Assembly: GCA_016721505.1 (NCBI GenBank)
Contig: JADKHX010000003.1
Location: 1 to 64,000, forward strand
DNA: 64,000 nt
Reading direction: 5' to 3'
Source: Rhodocyclaceae bacterium
Lineage (GTDB): Bacteria; Pseudomonadota; Gammaproteobacteria; Burkholderiales; Rhodocyclaceae
Made by a program: the position numbers and the translations under genes. The notes under the pieces were generated by a model that had not been told where the DNA came from, searched no databases, and saw nothing but the letters and a program-made list of their open reading frames with translations. Numbering within the stretch: the first letter of the stretch is position 1; each line of letters starts with the position of its first letter. Positions 14,200-23,297 of the stretch are shown here, in pieces.

Positions 14200-16095
14200 T
14201 TAAAGCGTCATGCTCCACACCAGATTGACGGCAGTGTCTTGTCCTGCTGGATTGCTAAAGCTGGAGCTAACACCGATCGAAAGTTCGCCAGCATCGCCCA
14301 GCTTAGTGCTCATGCCGACCGCCAAACGGCTAAAGCCGCCAACTTCATTCTCAGTGGTTACCGGCACAAAGGTTCCAGTGGAAGCCATCCCGGAAATGAA
14401 GGTGCGATTGTTCTTCATAAACTGATGGTCGTAGCTGTACTGTGCATAGGGACGCACTGCACCCATATCGGTGGCGAGTTCATAGCCAATCCGTGCATGT
14501 GCTTGCTTTGCGGTTTGCTCACCCACCGAGATTGCACTTGGTGACGCGCTCTCGCCAAATCCATTGATCAGCGCGCGCTCGTAGTCAAGGCCGACCAACG
14601 GGCCATGGACGAAGCTGCCACTACGCATTTGATAACCAGCTTGCACTTTGACACCCGAATGACTGCCACCGAAACTGGCCGTCTGGGTAGTCGTTAGTGG
14701 TCCAATCGACACATAACGCTTGCTGTCGTAGGCGAGGAAGCCATGGCTTACCAAGCCGTTGACGTAAAGGTTGTCCATCTTGTGGCTGATGTAACCGGTG
14801 AACATCGTCTCACCGTATTCAAGCTTGGCGGTGTTGCCGGTAAAGGTGAACGCTGCCTTTTCGTAGCCCAGCGTCATGCCCAGCAATGTATTGGCGCTGA
14901 TCGCTTTTTCGAAACCGATGGTTCCAGTCTTTGTATCGCCGTCAGCGATTTGAACACCACCGATGCCATCGATCTTTGCATCGGCATAGTCGCCAGCGAC
15001 GAAGAAACTAGTCTTGCCAGTGCTGCCACCAAAATTCTGGAAACTTCTTGTCCGGCTTTCCACGGTGCGCCATTCAGCACCCGAACGACCTAGTGGCATC
15101 GTCGCTGCAACGCTGGAGATGCCAGCGCCGGTACTTGTCGAACGCAGCGCGCCAGCGACCCAGTCGCCCGTCAAGGAATGCGCGTAGGTCGTGGGGTGCA
15201 GGCCATCTGCAAACAAGGCGTGATTTGACGCCGCCAAGTTGCAGGCGTTGGCATTAGCACAAATCGGGGTGGTCGCACTGGTAATTCCATAGGCAGCCGG
15301 ATTGTCCAACAGGCCGTTAAACAAAGCAAAAGCATCGAACTGGATGACGTTCATGCCGAGCAGATTGGCGGCGAGTTGCTGGTTATAGGACTTTGAAAGG
15401 GTATTGGCCAAACTCAAGATCTGAGGACCCAACGGGCCATAAGCAGCAGCTGTGCCGATGGTGACCGGAACTCGAGAAAGATCCGGAACGTTCATTACGA
15501 CGATGTTCTTTGCGCCTGCTGCCTTTAGCGCAGCAACTTGTGTCGCGGCCGTTTTGGCATCTGCACTAATCGAAGCGACTGCGGCCGTGCCAGCGGCCGT
15601 GGCATCGGCACCGCCGCCGATGGCGGTTAAGGCAGTCGTCAAACGGGCGTTAATGTTGTTGCCGCCAATCCAGAACAGGTGGAGCGCATTGCTATCTACA
15701 GCGCTTCGAGAGATATAGTTCGCAACCTGGGTGCTCGTGCCGAGCAGCCCCGTTGGGTTCGCGCCCAGTGCGACATCGCCGGTTTGCGCGCCGCCGATGG
15801 CAAAGCCATTGCCAGTGCCCAAGGTAAACCCAGTAGCTCCTAGCGTGTAAGCGGGACCAATCGTCTTACCGAATGCGGCGGCGACATATTGCGCCCATAC
15901 TTTCTTTTCCGCTGCCGTGGCGCCGTTGGTCCAAATACCCAAGTTGCCGGTATCAGACAGGCTGTCACCAAATACGACTACCTTGCTGTATGGCAGAAGT
16001 GCTGTCTGTGCCATCGCCATCGGTACTGCGCCAAAAATAAATGCAAAGGCGAGCGCGCGGCCCATTGTTTTCCGTTTGGCTGAAAATTCACTCAT
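14200..16095 (-). CDS. GDSL esterase autotransporter (EstA-like)
   Basis: Outer-membrane autotransporter of 631 residues carrying its own esterase. Signal peptide (RALAFAFIFGAVPMAMAQT), then SGNH passenger: VVFGDSLSDTGN with the nucleophile Ser, FWIGGNNINARL as block III (the usual G-x-N-D reads G-N-N here), and FADGLHPTTYAH with the Asp-His pair. From about residue 345 to the end is a beta-barrel translocator with alternating strands (SFFVAGDYADAKIDG ... AVNLVWSMTL). GGAGTT before ATG 16095 supports the start. Family members hydrolyse short and medium acyl esters at the cell surface. A clear terminator follows. Confidence 0.9.
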   Translation of the reverse strand: MSEFSAKRKTMGRALAFAFIFGAVPMAMAQTALLPYSKVVVFGDSLSDTGNLGIWTNGATAAEKKVWAQYVAAAFGKTIGPAYTLGATGFTLGTGNGFAIGGAQTGDVALGANPTGLLGTSTQVANYISRSAVDSNALHLFWIGGNNINARLTTALTAIGGGADATAAGTAAVASISADAKTAATQVAALKAAGAKNIVVMNVPDLSRVPVTIGTAAAYGPLGPQILSLANTLSKSYNQQLAANLLGMNVIQFDAFALFNGLLDNPAAYGITSATTPICANANACNLAASNHALFADGLHPTTYAHSLTGDWVAGALRSTSTGAGISSVAATMPLGRSGAEWRTVESRTRSFQNFGGSTGKTSFFVAGDYADAKIDGIGGVQIADGDTKTGTIGFEKAISANTLLGMTLGYEKAAFTFTGNTAKLEYGETMFTGYISHKMDNLYVNGLVSHGFLAYDSKRYVSIGPLTTTQTASFGGSHSGVKVQAGYQMRSGSFVHGPLVGLDYERALINGFGESASPSAISVGEQTAKQAHARIGYELATDMGAVRPYAQYSYDHQFMKNNRTFISGMASTGTFVPVTTENEVGGFSRLAVGMSTKLGDAGELSIGVSSSFSNPAGQDTAVNLVWSMTL

Positions 16096-16292
16096 GTGTA
16101 ACTCCTAGTGTTAAGTCGAAATAATTTTCGATCTTTTAAATCGTGGATGCCCGAGACTGGTAAATACCAATGTGCACTATTCTATTGCACAGCTTGCAGG
16201 CAATGTCATTTGGCTCTAGCCGTGCATCGCTTATTTGAACCCCGATTGGAGCATATTTGCAACACTCAGGGCGTCCCAGCTCAACTTAACAT

Positions 16293-18500
16293 CTACAACT
16301 TGACCTCAAAACCCACCCCAACGGAAGTCCTGCTCTTGCGCGTCGAACTAGTGAAATAGCCACTACTTAACAAGGTGCGTGATTCATTTTCAAGTGGCGC
16401 AACATTATTGGCTGAGGCGCGCACCGACAGCACTTTTGATAGCGGCATTTGGGCAAATATATCAATCGCACGGGAACGACCGGCATCGACTGTTTGCGTG
16501 AGCGATTGTTGGGTTGCATAGCTCGGCGTGAAGTTGAGCGAGCCACCAACGATGAGTGGCAAATCGCTGAAGCGGTAGTCCAAACCAAAGGTGCCAGCCC
16601 AAGGTTGTTGACTGTCCAGACGATTGTTTGGGCCGGGTAGAGCGGCGACATTGGAGCGGTAGAAGTTCAGCGAACCACGCAGGTTTAGCGCCAGCTTTGG
16701 ATCAAACAGTGAAGGCATTAATTCACCGGCACGGCCTTTGATCTCGAGTTCTATACCGGTGGTGGTGGCTTGGGAAAAATTCACTGTTCGCGAAACCCAG
16801 CGCGGGGCAGTGGCGTAATTGACAATTTCCAGTGACGTTATGCTGCGCATCAAATCGCTGATGCTGCGGTGAAATGCGCCAATGCTCATTAAGCCGCCGC
16901 CACTGAAATAATGCTCATAGGCGACATCCAAACCCGTTGCGAGTTCGGGCTTTAACGCTGGATTTCCCACGCTGTCAGCTGCCAGTTCGGTGTTGGTTTG
17001 GGTCAGGTCAGCAAAGCTCTGATTCGGACGCGGACGCGCCAGTAGCGTTCCCGCCTCGGGCGCCCGGTAACTACGCGTGAGGCTGGCACGAATCATGTCG
17101 CGCGACGCAGGATCAAATTTGTAGTTGAGATGCCACAGCGGGGTGAGCACCGAACTGGAATTGCTCACCGTTGCCCCGGTACCGCGACTTTGTGTCTCAA
17201 TGCGCTCATTGCGCAGACCGAAATAAGTCGACCAGTGTGGTGAGATTTCCCATTCGTCCTGTACATAGAACGCGTTACGATCAATCCGCGCAGAGAAGGG
17301 TTGCCCATCGAATTGGGGTAGCAATGGTACACCGAGCAGGGCTGTCGCAGAGGTCACTTCACGCTTGCGCCATTCCAGATCCCAACCCGCAGTCAGGCTG
17401 TGTTCTTCGCCCAACAGTTGGGTGTATTTTCCGCTTTGGGTAATACCCTGATCTTTGTTATCACCGAGGGTCTTGAGGTACAGCCCACCGTTCCGAAACG
17501 TATCGACGTTAAATGTATTGGCGGCGTCTTGCAGGCCTAGTTTGATCTCTATGCGCTGGCTATCGCTGAAGCGATTGACCCATTGCCCATTGCCGCGAAT
17601 ATTTTGGAAGGTGCCGTAGCTCTTGTTATTGTCCTCAAAAATCGGCAGACCGGACAGGGTGCGATTTTGATAAATTGTTTGATTATTCCAATGTCCTTTG
17701 TTGGCAAAAGTTTGTAGCGAGAGTGTTTCTTCGTCGCTGATTTTCCACGTAATGCGCGGCCCAATGTTAAAGCCCGAGCCCCAGTTAAGTTGCCCGCCAC
17801 TTTGCATTGATAGTGCCGGCAGATTGTTGGTTCCCGGCATGAAGCGTTGATTCTCAAATTCACTTTGATTGCGCCACTGAAAAACCGAAATCGGTGCGAA
17901 CACCCCGACCGCACCAAAGCGTTCGCCGAGCGTTAAATTCGCGTTGGCGACTGGATGCTCGTAGTTGTAATTCACGCCCATGCGTAGATCACGTTGCGAC
18001 AAACGCGGCGCTTCCTTCAGAATGATATTAATTGAACCGGCCACCGCCTGGGCGCTTTGGTCAGCGGTCGGGCCTTTGGTGACCTCGATGCGTTCAACTT
18101 GCGAAGGATTGAGCTGATCCAGCGCGAACCCGGGTGGCGCCGGGTCACCGTTGAGCAATATTTGCGTATAGCCCGCACCCAAGCCACGCATCCGCGCTGC
18201 GCCACCTTGAATATTTACGCCGGGCAGGCGTTTGAGCACATCCAGCACATTGGTATCGCCATATTTATCGAGTTCGTCGCGGCCATAAAGTTGTTTGGCC
18301 ACCATCGCATTACGCCGCAGTTCGGTGCCGTTGAGCTGACGCGCGCCGACCTCGACACGCTGTGTCGCCGGTCGTGGTGCCTGATCGCCGATTGCGGGGA
18401 TTTCTTGCGCGAATACCTGTGTGGTGACTAATAAGGGAGCGAACGAAATGAGCTTGATGATGGTTCGCACGGAATCATCAGAATGACGAAAGGTTTTCAA
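16293..18500 (-). CDS. TonB-dependent outer-membrane receptor
   Basis: 735 residues. The plug domain is clear: LDVLKRLPGVNIQGGAARMRGLGAGYTQILLNGDPAPPG, then QVERIEVTKGPTADQSAQAVAGSINIIL. The remaining 500 residues are beta-barrel with typical segments (FYVQDEWEISPHWSTYFGLRNERIE; ELAADSVGNPALKPELATGLDVAYEHYF). An elongated N terminus before the TonB-like region includes a hydrophobic signal (IIKLISFAPLLVTTQVFAQ). The annotated TTG start at 18500 lacks a ribosome-binding site; a GTG at 18470 (VRTIIKLISF) would give a more normal signal peptide. The ligand is unknown; no Fur box was recognised. Confidence 0.9.
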   Translation of the reverse strand: MKTFRHSDDSVRTIIKLISFAPLLVTTQVFAQEIPAIGDQAPRPATQRVEVGARQLNGTELRRNAMVAKQLYGRDELDKYGDTNVLDVLKRLPGVNIQGGAARMRGLGAGYTQILLNGDPAPPGFALDQLNPSQVERIEVTKGPTADQSAQAVAGSINIILKEAPRLSQRDLRMGVNYNYEHPVANANLTLGERFGAVGVFAPISVFQWRNQSEFENQRFMPGTNNLPALSMQSGGQLNWGSGFNIGPRITWKISDEETLSLQTFANKGHWNNQTIYQNRTLSGLPIFEDNNKSYGTFQNIRGNGQWVNRFSDSQRIEIKLGLQDAANTFNVDTFRNGGLYLKTLGDNKDQGITQSGKYTQLLGEEHSLTAGWDLEWRKREVTSATALLGVPLLPQFDGQPFSARIDRNAFYVQDEWEISPHWSTYFGLRNERIETQSRGTGATVSNSSSVLTPLWHLNYKFDPASRDMIRASLTRSYRAPEAGTLLARPRPNQSFADLTQTNTELAADSVGNPALKPELATGLDVAYEHYFSGGGLMSIGAFHRSISDLMRSITSLEIVNYATAPRWVSRTVNFSQATTTGIELEIKGRAGELMPSLFDPKLALNLRGSLNFYRSNVAALPGPNNRLDSQQPWAGTFGLDYRFSDLPLIVGGSLNFTPSYATQQSLTQTVDAGRSRAIDIFAQMPLSKVLSVRASANNVAPLENESRTLLSSGYFTSSTRKSRTSVGVGFEVKL

Positions 18501-18595
18501 TATAAATTACCGGTGAAGTACGCTTGGGTAGGTGACTCGTGGACAACGGAAGTGCGCAGAAGTTCCACTAGCATGTCAAACAAATCGTATGGTGG

Positions 18596-18841
18596 TTATT
18601 CGTCGCCCCAGCGCCAATGTGGCGGTTCGCCTTTGCGCCAGCAAACCGCAACAAAGACTGCGGACAGTAGGCCCGAATAGGCGATAAAGTTATCTGTGCC
18701 AAGTGGTAATAGAAAAATTCCACCGCCTGCCAGCAAAAGCACGAAAACTACCAAGACGACCCAACCCTGCCACATGCTTGGTAAGCCCCATCCCCATCCG
18801 TAGGTTTTGGCCGGGAACCAGTATTTGTCATTCGCACTCAT
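18596..18841 (-). CDS. small two-helix membrane protein
   Basis: 81 residues from ATG 18841 (GGAG six bases upstream): SANDKYWFPAKTYGWGWGLP, then two transmembrane segments (GWVVLVVFVLLLAGGGIFLL and FIAYSGLLSAVFVAVCW) and a charged tail KGEPPHWRWGDE. The YWFPAKxYGWGWGLP opening is a recognisable signature of a conserved family of unknown function. Divergent from the helicase gene. Confidence 0.75.
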   Translation of the reverse strand: MSANDKYWFPAKTYGWGWGLPSMWQGWVVLVVFVLLLAGGGIFLLPLGTDNFIAYSGLLSAVFVAVCWRKGEPPHWRWGDE

Positions 18842-19066
18842 TTTGCGCTCCAACGAAGAGTGGCGCAGTTTACGCCAGATTCTTGCGCCGCAACAACGCG
18901 CGACCCGCCTGTGCTAGACTGCGCGCTCTTCGCAGCCGAGCTTCAGTCCCCGGTTGTGCCTGATGAGCGACATTCGGTCGTTCTCTGGTTTTACCCTCAA
19001 CGAGTTCCGTCCGGACTGGCCTTATTCGCAACGCGACAAGGTGGTCGGTTCCAGAGGTATTACAAA

Positions 19067-20389
19067 ATGTTGTTCAATGAACTTGGCCTATCGGCCGAGA
19101 TTCTGCGCGCCGTTGGCGAGCAGGGTTATGACACGCCAACGCCGATTCAGGCGCAGGCAATCCCCTATGTTTTAGCTGGTCGCGACCTTGAAGGTTTGGC
19201 GCAAACCGGCACCGGCAAGACAGCGGCCTTTGTGCTGCCAATCTTGCACCGCTTGATGGCTGCGCCGGTCAATTCTGCCCAAAGCAAAATCGCCCCACGG
19301 GTCCTGGTGTTAGTGCCCACTCGTGAGTTGGCCGCCCAAGTGCTGGAAAGTATCAAAGTCTATGGCAAGCACACTGGACTCAAGAGTTTGGCCGTGTTTG
19401 GTGGCGTAAGCATCATTCCACAGGTCGGCGCGCTGCGCCGTGGCATCGACATTCTGGTCGCTACCCCGGGTCGCTTGCTTGATCATTTAGGAAACCGCAA
19501 TGTCGATTTGGGCAAAATTCAGACGCTAGTGCTTGACGAAGCCGATCGCATGTTCGACATGGGTTTCATCAATGACATTCGCAAGATCATCGCCAAGTGC
19601 CCGAAGGAACGGCAGAATTTGTTGTTCTCGGCCACCTTTGCGCCGGAAGTGCGCGATCTGGCCCATGCCATTTTGCGCAATCCGGCGCTGGTGGAAGTCG
19701 CCCGTCGCAATGCGCCGGCCGAAATGGTGTCGCAATCGGTGATTCGCTGTGATCAGGACAAAAAGAAAGATCTGCTGCTGCACTTGTTCTCGCAACATGG
19801 CTGGCATCAGACCTTGATTTTTTGTCGCACCAAGCATGGCGCCGATGCACTAGCCAAGAAATTGGAGCAATCGGGTGTCAAGACCGCCGCCTTACATGGC
19901 AACAAGACGCAGGGTGCACGCACTCGTGCGCTGGCCGATTTCAAATCTGGCCGCTTGGCAGCCTTGGTAGCAACCGATATCGCAGCGCGGGGCATCGATA
20001 TTGATTCTCTGCCGCGGGTGGTGAACTTTGAATTGCCACATGTGCCGGAAGATTACATCCATCGCATCGGTCGTACCGGGCGTGCTGGTTCGAGTGGCGA
20101 AGCGCTTTCGTTTGTCAGTCTCGATGAGCGGATTCAATTGCGTGACATCGAGCGCCTGCTCAAACGTGAGTTGGATTCGTCTGTGATGCCAGGCTTTGAG
20201 CCTTTGCAAACACGTCCGACACCGAAAGTTGCGACCCCGGTGCGCCGTTCAGCGCCTTCGCGTAATGGCGACAAGCCGCGTTCCAGCCCTGCCGGCCGCA
20301 GCCATCCGCCGCGCGCTGGTCATGCGCCACGCTCAGGTAGTGGCAAGCCTGCTGGCGCGACCTATCACAGCGGTCAGCGGCAGCGTTAA
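19067..20389 (+). CDS. rhlE: DEAD-box ATP-dependent RNA helicase (RhlE type)
   Basis: About 440 residues from ATG 19067 (AGAGG upstream; the longer open frame to 18860 is not family-like). Motifs in order: Q motif FNELGLSAEILRAVGEQGYDTPTPIQAQAI, motif I AQTGTGKTAAF, Ia PTRELAAQV, DEAD as VLDEADRMFDMGF, SAT as LLFSATFAPEV, then domain 2 with RTKHGADALAKKLE, VATDIAARGIDIDSLPRVVNFELP and HRIGRTGRAG. The C-terminal tail (SAPSRNGDKPRSSPAGRSHPPRAGHAPRSG) is basic and disordered, typical of RhlE. Involved in RNA remodelling or ribosome maturation. A strong terminator follows. Confidence 0.92.
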   Translation: MLFNELGLSAEILRAVGEQGYDTPTPIQAQAIPYVLAGRDLEGLAQTGTGKTAAFVLPILHRLMAAPVNSAQSKIAPRVLVLVPTRELAAQVLESIKVYGKHTGLKSLAVFGGVSIIPQVGALRRGIDILVATPGRLLDHLGNRNVDLGKIQTLVLDEADRMFDMGFINDIRKIIAKCPKERQNLLFSATFAPEVRDLAHAILRNPALVEVARRNAPAEMVSQSVIRCDQDKKKDLLLHLFSQHGWHQTLIFCRTKHGADALAKKLEQSGVKTAALHGNKTQGARTRALADFKSGRLAALVATDIAARGIDIDSLPRVVNFELPHVPEDYIHRIGRTGRAGSSGEALSFVSLDERIQLRDIERLLKRELDSSVMPGFEPLQTRPTPKVATPVRRSAPSRNGDKPRSSPAGRSHPPRAGHAPRSGSGKPAGATYHSGQRQR

Positions 20390-20406
20390 GCCTCACGTAG
20401 CAAAAA

Positions 20407-20441
20407 TAAAAAAACCCCGGTAATTACCGGGGTTTTTTTTG
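20407..20441 (+). terminator. strong rho-independent terminator after rhlE
   Basis: AACCCCGGTAATTACCGGGG followed by eight T residues; preceded by an A-run, so it can work in both directions for the convergent dehydrogenase gene. Confidence 0.95.
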
Positions 20442-20481
20442 CGTTGAGCAGCGGTTAATTTCTAAAAAACCTAGTCAACCA

Positions 20482-20508
20482 CGCCAGTTGGTGCTGGCAA
20501 CACGCCGT
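20482..20508 (+). repeat. dispersed repeat, short form, intergenic
   Basis: CGCCAGTTGGTGCTGG then CAACACGCCGT, between the convergent helicase and dehydrogenase genes; one of the few copies outside coding DNA. Confidence 0.88.
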
Positions 20509-20537
20509 CAGGCGGGTTGCCGATGATCCTCGCGCCG

Positions 20538-22640
20538 CTACTTCCCATCCTTAAGATCGTGCGTCCGCTTGACCAAGTAGTCATGCACTAGATTCACTTC
20601 TTCAGGTTTCAACTGCACATGGAAATGAGGCATGCCCTTATCGGCACGCAAGCCACCGAGCACAATGCCCATGAACTGTTCCCGCGTTTCTTTGCTGAGA
20701 TAGCGCAGGTCTGGAACAAAGCTGACGCCACTTACCGCGCCAATGCCGTGACAGAACACGCAATGGTCGTTGAACACGACGCGTCCCTTGTCGATGGCCT
20801 CTGCAGATGGCATAGGTGGCACGTCCAATTCCTTTTTCGCGCTAACAGGTGATGGCGGCAAAGTGCCTTTGCCGTCAAGTTTGTACACCAGCATGCGGGT
20901 AATGGTCGGCAGGCCGGAAGCCTTAGACAGCTCACCTGCAGTCACCCCAAAAGCGCCGCCCAGCCCGGCACCCACGGCAACATATTGCTCGCCATCAACG
21001 CTATAACTGACGGGACCCGCCATCACAGCCGTTTGTGCGTTGGATTCCCAAAGCACCTTGCCGGTCTTGTCGGCATAGGCGACAAAACGACCGTCGTAGG
21101 TGCCTTGGAACACCAGATTTCCCGCCGTCGAAAGCGTTCCGCCGCTGGAAATAATTTTGTGTGGGATCTGCCAAACTTTTTTCTGGGTAACCGGATCCCA
21201 GGCAATCAGGCTGCCGCCGAGAAATGGTTCCAGCTGCGCCAACTGTTCTTTGGTTTCAGGTGCGGCATCGATAGTGAATTTCTCAGCAAGGTTCCAGCGA
21301 CGGCCACGCTCAGCAAACTTGGCGGTAGTGTCGTTCGAATGCAAAGAGGGTAGGCGCGTTTCGCCAAAGTACAACAGGCCGGACTTGGGGCTGAACGAAA
21401 TCGGCTGCCAGTTGTGTCCGCCTTGCGTCCCCGGGAACACCAATTTTGGTTGCTTTGAATAGTCACCGTCACCAGTCAAGATCGGGCGACCAGTCTTGAG
21501 GTCATAGCCACTCGCCCAATTCACTGTGGTGAATTTTTCTGCCGAGATCAGTTTGCCGTTTTCACGATCGATGACATACACGAAGCCATGTTTCGGCACC
21601 TGCATCAGTACTTTGCGTGGCTTGCCATCTATAGCCAAAGTCGCTTGAATGATCTGCGAGGTGGCCGGATAGTCCCACCCGTCACGTGGCGCCAACTGGT
21701 AATGCCACACGTATTTTCCGGTCTCGGGGCGCACCGCGACGATCGACGAAACAAACAGGTTGTCGCCATTGCCAGGGCTGCGCACATAAGGATTCCATGG
21801 TGAGGAGTTGCCAACGCCGATGTAGATGAGGTTCAGCTCCGGATCGTAAGAGATCGAATCCCAAACCGTTCCGCCGCCACCCCAAACGTAGTACTGATCG
21901 CCGTCCCATGTTTTGGCGGCCATCTTCATTGTGTCGTTTTCGTAAGGCTTTTTCGGATCACCCGGTACGGTGTAGAAGCGCCACTTCATCTTGCCGGTCT
22001 TGCCGTCATAGGCAGAGACATAACCGCGCACACCGAGCTCGCCACCACCGTTACCGATCAGCACCATGCCATTTACCACACGCGGTGCGCCACTGATGGT
22101 GTAGCTGCGCTTGGTGTCCACGGTCAATGTTGACCACAATTGCTTCCCTGTCTTGGCATCCAGCGCGATTAAGCGGCCATCATAGGAAGCAACGAAAACC
22201 TTGCCTTCCCATACCGCAACACCACGATTGGCGACATCGCAACAGCCCTTTGCGGCGACAATTCTCTCTACTTTCGGATCGAATTTCCACAAAACTTCGC
22301 CGGTCTTGGCATTGAGTGCGACCACTTTGCTCCATGGTCCGGTGGAATACATCACGCCATCCACAACAATCGGCGTCGTCTCAACGCCGCGCTCGTCGTC
22401 AAACTTATGTGCCCAAGCAAGGCCGAGGCGCGATACGTTGCTGTCGTTGATTTGTTCGAGCGGACTAAAGCGTTGTTCAGAATAAGTACGCCCGTGGCTC
22501 ATCCAATTGCCCGGCTCCGTATCGGCGGCGATGAGGCGTTTGGCATCGACAGCCGCTGGAGATTTTGCCGCGAGAACTGGTGAATTCGCTACAAAAGCAA
22601 AAAAGGCAAGTCCGGTAAATTTCAACGCGAAATGTTTCAT
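20538..22640 (-). CDS. PQQ-dependent dehydrogenase with C-terminal cytochrome c (quinohaemoprotein)
   Basis: 700 residues. Sec signal (LKFTGLAFFAFVANSPVLA), then an eight-bladed propeller with repeated Trp-docking motifs (ALDAKTGKQLWSTL, AYDGKTGKMKWRF). GCCDVANRG holds the vicinal disulfide that lies over PQQ. The C terminus has a cytochrome c domain: FNDHCVFCHGIGAVSG with a later GMPHFHVQL as likely Met ligand. This is the periplasmic type II alcohol dehydrogenase layout, passing electrons from PQQ to haem c. GGAG before ATG 22640 supports the start. No PQQ-synthesis or partner gene lies nearby; the substrate is not deducible. Confidence 0.92.
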   Translation of the reverse strand: MKHFALKFTGLAFFAFVANSPVLAAKSPAAVDAKRLIAADTEPGNWMSHGRTYSEQRFSPLEQINDSNVSRLGLAWAHKFDDERGVETTPIVVDGVMYSTGPWSKVVALNAKTGEVLWKFDPKVERIVAAKGCCDVANRGVAVWEGKVFVASYDGRLIALDAKTGKQLWSTLTVDTKRSYTISGAPRVVNGMVLIGNGGGELGVRGYVSAYDGKTGKMKWRFYTVPGDPKKPYENDTMKMAAKTWDGDQYYVWGGGGTVWDSISYDPELNLIYIGVGNSSPWNPYVRSPGNGDNLFVSSIVAVRPETGKYVWHYQLAPRDGWDYPATSQIIQATLAIDGKPRKVLMQVPKHGFVYVIDRENGKLISAEKFTTVNWASGYDLKTGRPILTGDGDYSKQPKLVFPGTQGGHNWQPISFSPKSGLLYFGETRLPSLHSNDTTAKFAERGRRWNLAEKFTIDAAPETKEQLAQLEPFLGGSLIAWDPVTQKKVWQIPHKIISSGGTLSTAGNLVFQGTYDGRFVAYADKTGKVLWESNAQTAVMAGPVSYSVDGEQYVAVGAGLGGAFGVTAGELSKASGLPTITRMLVYKLDGKGTLPPSPVSAKKELDVPPMPSAEAIDKGRVVFNDHCVFCHGIGAVSGVSFVPDLRYLSKETREQFMGIVLGGLRADKGMPHFHVQLKPEEVNLVHDYLVKRTHDLKDGK

Positions 22641-22712
22641 AGCTCACTCCATTTTTTTAATTTCTTGTCACCGCCAGCCGACGGCATTTGCCATGTTAAC
22701 TCGAAATGAGAT

Positions 22713-23297
22713 TTAGAACGATGAACCAGGCTGAGTCAAAAATTCGATTTCGTCCAAAGTCGAGGCACGACCAAGAAGCTCATTGCGATGAGGGAAGCGA
22801 CCGAAGCGCATGACGATCGCCTGATGCCGCCGCGCATAGTCGAGCTGACCGGCAAAATCTTTGCCACCACTAGCCAGCAAAGCAGCAAACATGGCGATGG
22901 ACTTTTCTTGCATCACCAAATCTTCTGCATGCTCGAAAGGAAGATACGCAAAGCTACGTCGAATTGGTGGCAGTGTTTGATCCAGACCTGCGTTGATCAT
23001 CGCCGTCGCCACCTGCAGTGCTAATCCATCGCCCGCAAATGCGCGCGCTGTACCACGAAAAATATTGCGGGTGAATTGGTCGAGCAGCAAAATTTGCGCA
23101 AGCATTTGATCGGCATTGATTTCCGCAGGCGTACTGCTCGCCAATGCAGATTCCACTGCATCGCCAAACTTTTCTCGAATCAGCGCGTCGAAACTTTCAT
23201 CCTTGCGAAACCACTCACGGCGCGAGCGGTTGTGATCGGCGTGCGTCGCTGGCAAAAACCAGAAATCCAAAATCTGATTCGCTAACGCCGGGTTCAC
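22713..23297 (-). CDS. DUF924 family protein
   Basis: 194 residues, matching DUF924: ILDFWFLPATHADHNRSRREWFRKDESFD, LAQILLLDQFTRNIFRGTARAFAGD, FAYLPFEHAEDLVMQEKS, RFGRFPHRNELLGR. The family is all-helical with a TPR-like fold and unknown biochemical role. GTG start at 23297 overlaps the topB stop (GTGA), indicating translational coupling downstream of topB. Confidence 0.9.
   Translation of the reverse strand: MNPALANQILDFWFLPATHADHNRSRREWFRKDESFDALIREKFGDAVESALASSTPAEINADQMLAQILLLDQFTRNIFRGTARAFAGDGLALQVATAMINAGLDQTLPPIRRSFAYLPFEHAEDLVMQEKSIAMFAALLASGGKDFAGQLDYARRHQAIVMRFGRFPHRNELLGRASTLDEIEFLTQPGSSF

Noticed and set aside
18860..19066. N-terminal extension of the helicase frame
   Set aside because: The extra 69 residues have no similarity to RhlE proteins, while ATG 19067 has a ribosome-binding site and begins the Q motif region.
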